DNA of 64,000 nucleotides from Bacteroidaceae bacterium (GTDB lineage Bacteria > Bacteroidota > Bacteroidia > Bacteroidales > Bacteroidaceae), in NCBI GenBank assembly GCA_016286165.1, contig JAEESE010000006.1, positions 1-64,000 on the forward strand, given 5' to 3'. Of the stretch, positions 17,254-26,630 are shown in pieces. How positions within the stretch are numbered: the first letter of the stretch is position 1; every line of letters begins with the position of its first letter. The translations under genes were made by a program, and so were the position numbers. The notes beneath the pieces are model-generated. The model was not told the DNA's origin, ran no database searches, and worked only from the letters and a program-made list of their open reading frames with translations.

Positions 17254-19680
17254 TTACAGCCCCTTGAAGAGGCTGCTCTTCACGTAGATGCGATATTGCT
17301 TGATGCTCTCGGGAGCTCCGGCTTCGACGCGCGGCAGGTACTGGAAGCCGGTGAAGGTCTGATCCTGACCGAGGTCGATGACGAGGTGGTGGGGGTACTT
17401 GACGCCGCGGTTGGTGGACCAGTAGGTGGATTCCTGCAGGTCGAAGATCTTGTCGGCGGTCTTGTTGCCGGATTCGATGTCCTCGTCGTCGCAGTAGGCC
17501 ACTTGCCAAGGTTCGCGGCTGAGGCGTGTGCCGTCGGCACCGAGCATATACCACTCGGCGATGCAGCAGTATTCGCGGTTCATGTGGCTGTTGAGGGCTT
17601 CGATGCAGACGTAGCGGCCGCTGACAGGCTTGTCGAATTTCACCTCCTGCCAACCATTGCCGGCAGCGAACTCTCCCTCCTTGACGGGTTTCTCGCCGCT
17701 GAGGTCTATCTTTTGACCTTCGAGGCGATGGGTCTGCGGACGGTCGAGGTTGAGTTTGTCGATGATGGGCTTCTGCAGACCTTCGATGGTCTTCTCGCCG
17801 CGCGGGCCCATTACGTCGAGCACGATGACCTCATTCTTGCCCTTCTTCAGCCAGCAACCTGGCACGTAGAGCGTCTGCTGCGGACCGATGTACCAGTGGC
17901 GACCGATGGCGTGACCGTTGACATAGACCTGTCCCTTGCCCCAGTTCTCAAGGTTCAGGAAGGTGTCGCCAGTCTTCTTCAGGTTGAAGTAGCCGCGATA
18001 GTAGCCGCGTGTGCCTAACGCCTTGGTTTCCTTGGCGAAACCTTCATGATACTCGTCCACCCGCTTGCCAGAAGCTCCTTCCAGAGCTCTGACGGCCCAT
18101 TTGTAATCATCGTCGATGCACCACTTCTCCCAGCCCTTCAGCGTGTAGCTGACATCGTGTCCATCGACTGTTGCCTTCATCTTCACCTCGCCTACGATGC
18201 CCTTGAAGTCCTTGATGGCACGTCCGAAGTTGATGCGTCCCATACCCTCGACGAGGATGAGCAGCTGGTCGCCCTTCTTCGTGGCGGGGAGAATCAGAGA
18301 GTTTTCGTGCTTCACGCGGTCTATTTTGCCGATGAACTTATCATTCACAAAGACCTGAGCGTAGTCGTGCGATTCAAAGCTGAGGACGCTCTGTCCTGTC
18401 ACTTCGGGCAAGCCGACGCTGTAGAGCATCGAGCCCCAGCCAAGACCGTTATACTCGAATGTAAGGTCGTTCTGGTCGGCACTGGTTTCGAGTCCGCCAC
18501 AGCCATAAACTATCGGCGCAAACTCCTTGAGTTCAAACTTCGGCACAGCGATGGTGGGATATTCCTTCGGCACAGCAGGCAGTTTCTTGGGAGCGCCCCA
18601 TTTGCCTGTAGCGGGGTCGAAGTCGCCGCTGTACTTCTCCATCGCCTTGCGCAGTTTCCAGAACTTGTCTGTGGTCTGACCTGCCTCGTTGATGGGCGCG
18701 TCGTAGTCGTAGGAGGTCACGTCGGGAGCGAAGCCTGGGCTGTTGGCACCTGCCCAGTGGCCCCAGTTGGTGCCTCCGTGGGTCATGTAGAGCGAGAAGC
18801 TGATGCCGCGGTCCAGCATCTGCGAGATGCCATCGACCATCGCCTCGGCGCCGCGTGTCTCGTGGCGACCGCCCCACTTGTCGAACCATCCGCTCCAGAA
18901 CTCGGAACACATCTTAGGACTGTTGGGGCGCAGCTCGCCTAACTTCTTGAATTCGTTGTCGATATTGGCGCCCGTTCCGAAGTTCATCGTCCAAGTGAGG
19001 TCATCGAGACCGTTCTTGGTGAAGTTGGAACTCCAGTCGCATTGGAAGAGTTCCACCTTGTCAAAACCGCTCTTGCGGATGATGTCGCGTACGGCACTGA
19101 TGTAAGGCTTGTCCTCGCCGTAGGAGCCGTACTCATTCTCCACCTGTACCATGATGATGGGACCGCCCTTCTCGATGGTCAGGTCGCCGAGCTGCTCGCC
19201 GACTTTCTTCTCAAAGATCTCAAGGCGCTCCATGAAATAAGGATCCTGCTCGCGCAGACGAATATCCTTCTTCTTCAGCAGCCACCAGGGAAGACCACCC
19301 ATCTCCCATTCAGCGCAGACATAGGGACCGGGACGCACGATGACCCACATGCCGTTCTTCTGCGCCAACTGCACGAAAGCGCGGATGTCGTTGTTGCCTG
19401 TGAAGTCAAACACACCTTCTTGTTGTTCGTGTGAGTTCCAGAAAATATAGATACACAGTGTGTTCATGCCCAAAGCCTTGCACATCTGTATGCGTTGTTC
19501 CCAGTACTCACGTGGGATACGAGGATAGTGCACCTCGGCAGCTTTCACCACAAATGGTTTGTTGTTCAATAAGAATGTATTCTCGCCAACTTTAAAAGAG
19601 CCGGATTTCGTGGATGCGTTAGCGGGCGTTGAGAACAGGCATAAAGCCATCAGAGAGAGTAAAAAAGCAAGTTTTTTCAT
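17254..19680 (-). CDS. GH35 beta-galactosidase, secreted
   Basis: 808 residues with signal peptide MKKLAFLLSLMALCLFSTPANA. The GH35 barrel begins KAAEVHYPRIPREYWEQRI; acid/base Glu near 182 is in VQVENEYGSYG and the nucleophile near 259 in CSEFWSGWFDKWGG. Jelly-roll domains follow (YVNGHAIGRHWYIGPQQTLY is typical), and an F5/8 type C-like domain occupies the last 150 residues (ESTYWSTNRGVKYPHHLVID). It lacks the sorting-like tail of its GH2 partner, so localisation may differ (periplasmic or outer membrane). A -7 box TATCTTTG is at 19721-19714 on the minus strand. First gene of the GH35-GH2 pair. Confidence 0.94.
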   Translation of the reverse strand: MKKLAFLLSLMALCLFSTPANASTKSGSFKVGENTFLLNNKPFVVKAAEVHYPRIPREYWEQRIQMCKALGMNTLCIYIFWNSHEQQEGVFDFTGNNDIRAFVQLAQKNGMWVIVRPGPYVCAEWEMGGLPWWLLKKKDIRLREQDPYFMERLEIFEKKVGEQLGDLTIEKGGPIIMVQVENEYGSYGEDKPYISAVRDIIRKSGFDKVELFQCDWSSNFTKNGLDDLTWTMNFGTGANIDNEFKKLGELRPNSPKMCSEFWSGWFDKWGGRHETRGAEAMVDGISQMLDRGISFSLYMTHGGTNWGHWAGANSPGFAPDVTSYDYDAPINEAGQTTDKFWKLRKAMEKYSGDFDPATGKWGAPKKLPAVPKEYPTIAVPKFELKEFAPIVYGCGGLETSADQNDLTFEYNGLGWGSMLYSVGLPEVTGQSVLSFESHDYAQVFVNDKFIGKIDRVKHENSLILPATKKGDQLLILVEGMGRINFGRAIKDFKGIVGEVKMKATVDGHDVSYTLKGWEKWCIDDDYKWAVRALEGASGKRVDEYHEGFAKETKALGTRGYYRGYFNLKKTGDTFLNLENWGKGQVYVNGHAIGRHWYIGPQQTLYVPGCWLKKGKNEVIVLDVMGPRGEKTIEGLQKPIIDKLNLDRPQTHRLEGQKIDLSGEKPVKEGEFAAGNGWQEVKFDKPVSGRYVCIEALNSHMNREYCCIAEWYMLGADGTRLSREPWQVAYCDDEDIESGNKTADKIFDLQESTYWSTNRGVKYPHHLVIDLGQDQTFTGFQYLPRVEAGAPESIKQYRIYVKSSLFKGL

Positions 19681-19803
19681 GATTTATTGAGTAAAGAATT
19701 TAAATTTTCGCCACAAAGATATAAAAAAGATTGGAGATTAGAGTTTAGAGATTAAACTTTTTACTAAATTTGCAGCGCAATTAACACATTTAATAATAAT
19801 ATA

Positions 19804-21561
19804 ATGTACAGAACACACACTTGTGGCGAACTTAGACTCGCTAATGCAGGCCAGACGGTGACACTGGCCGGTTGGGTGCAACGCACCCGCAAAATGGGCG
19901 GTATGACCTTCGTGGACGTACGCGACCGTTATGGTATCACACAAATTGTTTTCGAAGAAGGGACGTCTCTCTTTGACCAAGCTAATCGCTTGGGTCGTGA
20001 ATATGTCATACAAGTGACAGGCGTTGTGAACGAACGCTCCAATAAGAACCAGAACTTGCCGACCGGTGATATTGAAATCATCGCATCGGAGTTGTGCGTG
20101 CTGAACGAGAGTGTAACGCCTCCCTTTACTATAGAAGACCAGAGCGACGGTGGTGATGATCTTCGTATGAAATACCGCTATCTGGACTTGCGCCGTACAC
20201 CTGTGCGCCGTAACCTGGAATTGCGTCACAAGATGACTATGGAGGTACGTCGTTACCTCGATAGTCTCGGTTTCTTAGAGATTGAGACGCCGATGCTTAT
20301 CGGTTCAACACCTGAAGGTGCACGTGACTTTGTCGTGCCTTCACGTATGAACCCGGGACAGTTCTACGCCCTGCCTCAGAGCCCTCAGACGCTGAAGCAG
20401 TTGTTGATGGTATCGGGTATGGACCGCTACTTCCAGATTGTTAAGTGTTTCCGTGATGAAGATCTGCGCGCCGACCGCCAGCCAGAGTTCACACAGATAG
20501 ACTGTGAGATGAGCTTTGTCACACAGGAAGATATCCTCCAGACCTTCGAGGGCATGGCTAAGCACTTGTTCCGTGAGCTGCGCGGCATCGAGCTTGAGGG
20601 TGCTTTCCCCCGCATGACCTGGGCTGATGCTATGAAGTACTACGGCTCTGATAAGCCGGACACACGCTTCGAGATGAAGTTTGTAGAATTGAAGGACATC
20701 TTCGCCAAGGCTCCCGGTTTCTCTGTTTTCGATGATGCCAAATATATCGGTGGTATCTGTGCTACAGGCCAGGCCGTTTACACCCGGAAGCAGATTGATC
20801 AGCTCACCGATTTTGTCAAGCGCCCGCAGATTGGTGCTAAAGGTCTCGTCTATGCCCGTGTCAACGAGGACGGCAGTGTGAAGTCGAGCGTCGATAAGTT
20901 CTATGGTGAGGATATTCTCAACGAATTGAAAGCAGCTATGAACGCTCAGCCGGGTGACCTCATCCTCATTCTGAGCGGCGATGACGCCATGAAGACGCGT
21001 AAACAACTTTGCGAACTGCGCTTGGAAATGGGCGCTCGCATGGGACTGCGCGATAAGAATAAGTTCTCACTCCTCTGGGTAATCGACTTCCCGATGTTTG
21101 AGTGGAGTGAGGAGGAGGGCCGTCTGATGGCAACCCACCATCCTTTCACACACCCGAAGGATGAGGATATTCCTCTTCTTGACACCGATCCCGCTGCCGT
21201 GCGTGCCGATGCCTACGATATGGTTTGCAATGGCGTTGAAGTAGGCGGTGGCTCAATCCGTATCCACGACCCAGAGCTTCAGGACAAGATGTTCCACATC
21301 CTTGGCTTCACTGAAGAACGTGCCCAAGAGCAGTTCGGATTCCTCATGAATGCCTTCAAGTACGGTGCACCGCCTCATGGAGGTTTGGCTTACGGCCTTG
21401 ATCGTTGGGTAAGTCTCTTCGCCGGTCTCGACAGCATTCGCGACTGCATTGCCTTCCCGAAGAACAATTCCGGTCGTGATGTCATGCTTGACGCTCCAGC
21501 CCGTCTTGATCAAAAGCAGCTCGATGAGCTTTATCTCAAAATTGATATACCACAGGAATAG
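19804..21561 (+). CDS. aspS: Aspartyl-tRNA synthetase
   Basis: Charges tRNA-Asp. An N-terminal OB-fold anticodon domain ([24 protein letters not shown]) is followed by the class II catalytic core with motif 2 ([18 protein letters not shown]), the bacterial GAD insertion, and motif 3 ([11 protein letters not shown]). At 585 residues it is the bacterial type. A -7 box TAAATTTG lies at 19765-19772. The stop is 8 bp before the next small lipoprotein gene. Confidence 0.98.
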   Translation: MYRTHTCGELRLANAGQTVTLAGWVQRTRKMGGMTFVDVRDRYGITQIVFEEGTSLFDQANRLGREYVIQVTGVVNERSNKNQNLPTGDIEIIASELCVLNESVTPPFTIEDQSDGGDDLRMKYRYLDLRRTPVRRNLELRHKMTMEVRRYLDSLGFLEIETPMLIGSTPEGARDFVVPSRMNPGQFYALPQSPQTLKQLLMVSGMDRYFQIVKCFRDEDLRADRQPEFTQIDCEMSFVTQEDILQTFEGMAKHLFRELRGIELEGAFPRMTWADAMKYYGSDKPDTRFEMKFVELKDIFAKAPGFSVFDDAKYIGGICATGQAVYTRKQIDQLTDFVKRPQIGAKGLVYARVNEDGSVKSSVDKFYGEDILNELKAAMNAQPGDLILILSGDDAMKTRKQLCELRLEMGARMGLRDKNKFSLLWVIDFPMFEWSEEEGRLMATHHPFTHPKDEDIPLLDTDPAAVRADAYDMVCNGVEVGGGSIRIHDPELQDKMFHILGFTEERAQEQFGFLMNAFKYGAPPHGGLAYGLDRWVSLFAGLDSIRDCIAFPKNNSGRDVMLDAPARLDQKQLDELYLKIDIPQE

Positions 21562-21569
21562 ACTAACTT

Positions 21570-21965
21570 ATGCGTAAGTTACTTTTCTTGCTCATCGTTG
21601 CAATGACTGCGGTGGGCTGTACAGAAAGCTTCGAGGATCGTTGCCGTCGCGAAGCTAAGGAATACAGCGAACGTGAGTGCCCTCGTATGGTCGACACTTT
21701 CATCCGTATGGACAGTATGGCTTTCGAGAGCGAGCCTGCAGGGCTAATCTATTACTACACAGTCATCGGTGATCTCGACAACGATACTCTGCTGACACCC
21801 GATGTCGTTGAAGACTTCCGCGCGCGCCTTCTTGAGAGCATTCGTAACGATATCAATATGAAACGTTACAAGGACAAAGGTTTTAACTTTACCTATCGTT
21901 ATAATTCAGGTTCAACAGGCAAGCCATTCGTAGAAGCTACTTTCGGTCCTGATGACTATAAGTAA
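21570..21965 (+). CDS. Small lipoprotein of unknown function
   Basis: 131 residues with lipoprotein signal MRKLLFLLIVAMTAVGC. The rest is a compact soluble domain with alternating charge, including YSERECPRMVDTFIRMDSMAF and FNFTYRYNSGSTGKPFVEAT. I do not recognise the family. It starts 8 bp after aspS and is likely cotranscribed with it. Confidence 0.75.
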   Translation: MRKLLFLLIVAMTAVGCTESFEDRCRREAKEYSERECPRMVDTFIRMDSMAFESEPAGLIYYYTVIGDLDNDTLLTPDVVEDFRARLLESIRNDINMKRYKDKGFNFTYRYNSGSTGKPFVEATFGPDDYK

Positions 21966-22017
21966 CTTCAAACGTTAAGCGAGCATACCAACAACCGACA
22001 ATTAATCTGAAAATAAA

Positions 22018-24750
22018 ATGAAACGACTCTTCCTCCTTGCACTTCTGACCATTGTCGTGTCTCTGGCCTCTGAGGCTAAGAATACGAAACAGACGTTGGC
22101 TCAAGTGACCGAGGCCATGAGCCTCACAGCAGATGTGGATTTACACATCACAGGAACGACACCTTTCTCCGAAGGTGCTAGCATTGATATCGTCAACACC
22201 GACCATGCTGTTGTTATCTTCGATGCTCTAAGACCTTCCAAAGCGAAGGCATTCCTGAAGTTTATTACCATCAACGGCGAGGCTGCGCAGGATAGTAAGA
22301 ACTGCCAGCTGAAACTTTATGATCGTGGTGCTATCTTGTTGCCATACGGTGGCACAACTTTCCGACCACTCACGGTTTTCGACCAACCAAACTTTGATGG
22401 CGAGAGCGAAAGTAAGGCTTTTACCGAAGGCCACAGTGGCGGTTTCATGAAGACTGTTCCAGTGGCTTGGAACAACCGCATACAGAGTTTCCGCCTCAAG
22501 CGAGGATATATGGTAACGTTCGCCTTGAAGAAAGCTGGCTATGGCTACAGCCGTTGCTTTATCGCCAATGATGCCGACTTAGAGGTGAATTTGCCGACGC
22601 TTATGGCTGGCCGTATCTCTTCGTATCGTATCTTCAAATGGTACGACACGAGCAAGGTAGGTGTGGCGGACTGGCTTGATGCCGGACCATTGGCCACGCT
22701 TAACGCTCAGACTTCGTTCACATGGGGCCCTGGCAAAAGTATGCTTCCCGATGTTGAGGTTGTGCCTCACCGTATAGATGAGAGCTGGCCAACACCCGCT
22801 GAATGTGGGCAGGCGACCTATTCGCCACACCTTAAAACAAACAACGAACCGCGCAATGAAGCCGACCATGGAACATGGACCATGGAGCAGATTCTTGCTA
22901 ACTGGCAGGATTTGATGCGTACAGGTATGCGTTTGTGCACACCTTCTTCATGGGACGGCAGCGATTACTGGAATGCTACGGGTTTCCTTGCTGATTTTCT
23001 CAATGAGATAGATGCCCGTGGATGGCGCTGCGATATCATCGACCTTCATGGTTACTGGAACGAGGGGTCGTTTACCCAAAATGTAAACAACTGGGCACAG
23101 AAGTTCAAGCGCCCCGTGTGGATAACCGAATGGGTTTGGGGCTCATCATGGGGCAATAACGGCATTTTCGGCGAAGCCTCCAGCCGCGACAATCCGACTG
23201 CAGCTGACCTTCAGTTGAACAAGACTGTAGTAGCACGGATTCTTGACAACTTGAATGGTAATAATGCTTGCGAACGTTATTTCTACTGGAATGGTGAAGC
23301 CAACTGCTCCAAGATAATGCGCAATGGTCAGCTCACACCGGCCGGAGAATACTTTGCAACCATGAAGACCAGCGGACCTGGCTACACCGGCTATGGCAAC
23401 TACATACCCAAGGCTCCGCCAATGCAAGCTATTAGTGACCTTACAGCCACCTTTACAGCAAAGAACATGACTTGTTTACTGGAATGGACCAATAAGAATG
23501 GCGATCTTTCCACGACTATATCCTTACAACGTCGCATTGGCAGTGAGGCTTGGGAAACTATACAGCAGTGGACAGGAGCCGAAATAGAGGATAAGACGTC
23601 CATGAGTTATAAGGATGTCATCGATAGGCCTGGTTCTTACACTTATCGCATCGTAGAAATTTCATACAACAATGCCTCTGTGACATCTAATCTCGCCTAT
23701 AACAACATAGCATCAGCCGAGGGAACTGAGGATTTGCAATATGGCAGTGTTTCAGCTTTGGTAGGCGACGAGAACTATGTTTATTTTGGTTATCCTTTCG
23801 ATGAGGCTAGTGAACCCATTGTAGTATTCGGCTCGCCAACATATAAAAACAGTACAGTAGGTATTGTAGACAACCTTATGGCAGTCAATGAGGTGGGTAA
23901 TAGCTTTACATACTTCCGTCATCGTTTCAACAAATGGGCAAGTGATGAGGCAACAGCGACAACAAAGAAGGATGAGGCTTCATTTATCGCTGCAGCGCCC
24001 GCTCATGGTAAGGTTGGCAAACTGGCTTATGAAGCTGCATATTTCGATAACTCCACTACTGATGTCGAAGACGACTATGTTGGTTTCGAGCCTACAGAAA
24101 TTCGATTTAAAGAACCTTTTGCCACAGTCCCTATAGTTATGGTTCAGCCCGTGAAATCATCGGCTACTGCCAGTCCTATTATGTGGCGTGTGTGGGATGT
24201 AACGACAGAAGGGTTCAAGGTGCAGCTGATGCTTGAATCTAATATCACAAAGGGGAAGGTCCCTTGCCGTTTGGGCTATTTCGCCATAGAGAAAGGCCAG
24301 GGCACAGATGGAGTAGCAACGTTGTACACTGTAGGCGACACAACGCTTACCTTCAAGACCGCACAGCAATCTATCATCTATCCGCGCGAATTAGATGAGC
24401 CGCATCTCATGGCCCAGCTTCAGAGTTTCGACTATGATGCCGCTGCTATTTTACGCATTGGCACACCTTCAACACCCAGTGTCAATGGTGCTGTGCGTAT
24501 GCAGGTAGACAAGAGCAATACGTCTATGGTGCTCTCTTCGTCGCGTTCAGCAACCGAAAAGGTTGGTTACATTGTAATCAGCAAGGCATCAGAAGAGGAT
24601 ATTGAAAGAGACAAAGAGGAACCCGATGCAGTACGTGATGTAAGGACGGCGTCAACTCCATCCGATGTGTACGATATATCTGGTCGCCGCACTGATATCC
24701 TGCAGCGCGGAGTGTACATCATCAACGGTCGTAAGTTGCTTGTAAAATAA
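22018..24750 (+). CDS. Secreted GH128-like glycoside hydrolase with FN3 and sorting-like tail
   Basis: 910 residues. A signal peptide (MKRLFLLALLTIVVSLASEA) and an N-terminal beta module precede an Asl1-like TIM barrel (about 200-460). Candidate catalytic Glu residues are near 276 (TNNEPRNEADHGTW) and 370 (VWITEWVWGSSWG), the arrangement expected of clan GH-A and of GH128 endo-beta-1,3-glucanases. An FN3-like domain follows (about 470-570), then a beta region of unknown family and the tail VYDISGRRTDILQRGVYIIN ending GRKLLVK. The GH128 assignment is by motif memory and could be another GH-A family. It lies 52 bp after the small lipoprotein gene and has no clear promoter of its own. Confidence 0.75.
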   Translation: MKRLFLLALLTIVVSLASEAKNTKQTLAQVTEAMSLTADVDLHITGTTPFSEGASIDIVNTDHAVVIFDALRPSKAKAFLKFITINGEAAQDSKNCQLKLYDRGAILLPYGGTTFRPLTVFDQPNFDGESESKAFTEGHSGGFMKTVPVAWNNRIQSFRLKRGYMVTFALKKAGYGYSRCFIANDADLEVNLPTLMAGRISSYRIFKWYDTSKVGVADWLDAGPLATLNAQTSFTWGPGKSMLPDVEVVPHRIDESWPTPAECGQATYSPHLKTNNEPRNEADHGTWTMEQILANWQDLMRTGMRLCTPSSWDGSDYWNATGFLADFLNEIDARGWRCDIIDLHGYWNEGSFTQNVNNWAQKFKRPVWITEWVWGSSWGNNGIFGEASSRDNPTAADLQLNKTVVARILDNLNGNNACERYFYWNGEANCSKIMRNGQLTPAGEYFATMKTSGPGYTGYGNYIPKAPPMQAISDLTATFTAKNMTCLLEWTNKNGDLSTTISLQRRIGSEAWETIQQWTGAEIEDKTSMSYKDVIDRPGSYTYRIVEISYNNASVTSNLAYNNIASAEGTEDLQYGSVSALVGDENYVYFGYPFDEASEPIVVFGSPTYKNSTVGIVDNLMAVNEVGNSFTYFRHRFNKWASDEATATTKKDEASFIAAAPAHGKVGKLAYEAAYFDNSTTDVEDDYVGFEPTEIRFKEPFATVPIVMVQPVKSSATASPIMWRVWDVTTEGFKVQLMLESNITKGKVPCRLGYFAIEKGQGTDGVATLYTVGDTTLTFKTAQQSIIYPRELDEPHLMAQLQSFDYDAAAILRIGTPSTPSVNGAVRMQVDKSNTSMVLSSSRSATEKVGYIVISKASEEDIERDKEEPDAVRDVRTASTPSDVYDISGRRTDILQRGVYIINGRKLLVK

Positions 24751-24758
24751 TCTTCAAT

Positions 24759-26630
24759 TTACAAATCGTTTCCTGTATAGAGCTGGTAGTATTTGCCTCG
24801 GCAAGCTATCAGCTCTTCATGTGTTCCGTGTTCTATGATGCGTCCATGCTCGAGAACTATGATTTGGTCTGCACCGCGCACGGTTGAGAGGCGATGGGCT
24901 ATTACGAATGTTGTGCGTCCTTGCATGAGGCGGTCCATGCCTTGTTGAACATAAATTTCAGTTCTGGTGTCGATATTTGCCGTAGCCTCGTCAAGTATCA
25001 GGACTGGGGGATTGGCCACGGCAGCGCGTGCAATGGCTATCAGCTGGCGTTCGCCAGCACTGAGATTGCCACCATCGCCAGTGAGAATTGTTTCATAACC
25101 ATTTGCCAAACGGCGAATCAAGTCGTCAGCACCTACCAACTGGGCAGCTTCACGGCACTCTTCGTCGGAGGCTGTTAGGCGCCCGTAGCGTATGTTGTCA
25201 AGCACGGAGCCGGTAAAGAGATGAGTGTCCTGCAGCACCATGCCGAGGGAACGCCGCAGGCTCGGCTTCTGAATGTCTTTCACGGGAATGCCGTCGAAGA
25301 GTATTTCGCCGTGCTGAATCTCATAGAAACGGTTGATAAGGTTTATTATTGTCGTCTTGCCGGCTCCTGTGCCGCCAACGAAAGCTATCTTTTGTCCAGG
25401 TGATGTGTTAATGTTGATGTCGAAAAGGATCTGTTTTTCAGCTGTGTAGCCAAAGTCTACGTGACGGAAGTCTACATCGCCAAGCACGGGTGTGTCTGCA
25501 CCTTCTTTTTCCCATGTGCGGGCTTCTTCGTTCAGTGTTACCTTTCCCTCGTCGATCTCGCTTTGTGCATCCATCAGGGCGAATATGCGGTCGGCACCAA
25601 CAGAAGCGTTTAATACGCTGTTTATCTGCTGTGATACGTGGCTAATAGGTTGGGTAAAGTTCTTGTTTAGTGTGAGGAAACTTACCAAAGTGCCGAGAGA
25701 AAGAGAGCAATGAACGGAGAAAAGTGAGAAGTCGGGGTTCAATGCTATGCTTGCTCCCACTACAGCTATGAGCACGTAGCCAAGGTTTCCGAGGTTTCCG
25801 TTGATAGGCATCACAATGTTAGCTATACGGTTGGCCGAACTGGCACTATAGCGCAGTTGCTCGTTAATGGCCTCGAAGTCGCGTATAGCCTCGTCCTCAT
25901 GGCAAAACACTTTTACTACTTTCTGTCCAGTCATCATCTCTTCGATGAATCCGTTGACTCGCGCCAGACTCTCTTGCTGCTGACGGAAATGTCCGCGCGA
26001 TATTGTGCCGAGTTTCGTGGTTGCGTACATCATCACTATTGCCAGAAAGATACTCACGAGAGTCAAGGGTACGCTTAATACAACCATTGAAGTGAAAGTG
26101 ACGGTGATGGTAATCAACGAGTTGAATACTTGAGTGAGGGAACTGCTGATAGCTTGCCTCAGTGAGTCGACATCGTTGGTATACACGGACATTGTGTCGC
26201 CGTGTGAGTGTGTGTCGAAATAGTTGAGCGGCAGGGTCTGCATGTGTGTGAACAGTTCACGGCGCAGGCGCAACTGCGTTCCTTGGCTGACATAGATCAT
26301 CAGGCGGTTGTATGCGTATGAGCATACGACACCGAGTGCGAGCACGAGCCCAAGACGGAACAGAGCCTGAGCCAGCGATGCGTATTCTGGATTGGACGCC
26401 TGCGTGAGAGGAAGGATGTAGTCATCGATGAGCGTACGGGTAAATAGGGTAGAAGCCAGCGAAGTAAAACTGGTCACCACGATGCAAGCCAGGACCACGA
26501 GGATATAGCCCTTGTAGTTCTTCAGCACGTATCGCAGTAATCGCATCAATGTGCCCCATTGCTCCTTGGTCGGTTTCTGTAGACCATGGTTGCGCGGTCC
26601 ACGCGGTCCGTCGAATGATAGTTGTCTCAT
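24759..26630 (-). CDS. ABC exporter half-transporter, consensus ATPase site
   Basis: 623 residues: six-helix type I exporter domain (about 45-330) then a nucleotide-binding domain with Walker A FVGGTGAGKTT, signature NLSAGERQLIAIARA and Walker B VLILDEATANID, with the catalytic Glu present. It overlaps the 3' end of the partner gene by the 4 bp ATGA, so the two proteins probably form a heterodimer. The pattern of motifs matches the TM288-like subunit of TM287/288-type exporters. Substrate unknown (drug or lipid). The stop lies 9 bp from the convergent GH128-like gene stop. Confidence 0.9.
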   Translation of the reverse strand: MRQLSFDGPRGPRNHGLQKPTKEQWGTLMRLLRYVLKNYKGYILVVLACIVVTSFTSLASTLFTRTLIDDYILPLTQASNPEYASLAQALFRLGLVLALGVVCSYAYNRLMIYVSQGTQLRLRRELFTHMQTLPLNYFDTHSHGDTMSVYTNDVDSLRQAISSSLTQVFNSLITITVTFTSMVVLSVPLTLVSIFLAIVMMYATTKLGTISRGHFRQQQESLARVNGFIEEMMTGQKVVKVFCHEDEAIRDFEAINEQLRYSASSANRIANIVMPINGNLGNLGYVLIAVVGASIALNPDFSLFSVHCSLSLGTLVSFLTLNKNFTQPISHVSQQINSVLNASVGADRIFALMDAQSEIDEGKVTLNEEARTWEKEGADTPVLGDVDFRHVDFGYTAEKQILFDININTSPGQKIAFVGGTGAGKTTIINLINRFYEIQHGEILFDGIPVKDIQKPSLRRSLGMVLQDTHLFTGSVLDNIRYGRLTASDEECREAAQLVGADDLIRRLANGYETILTGDGGNLSAGERQLIAIARAAVANPPVLILDEATANIDTRTEIYVQQGMDRLMQGRTTFVIAHRLSTVRGADQIIVLEHGRIIEHGTHEELIACRGKYYQLYTGNDL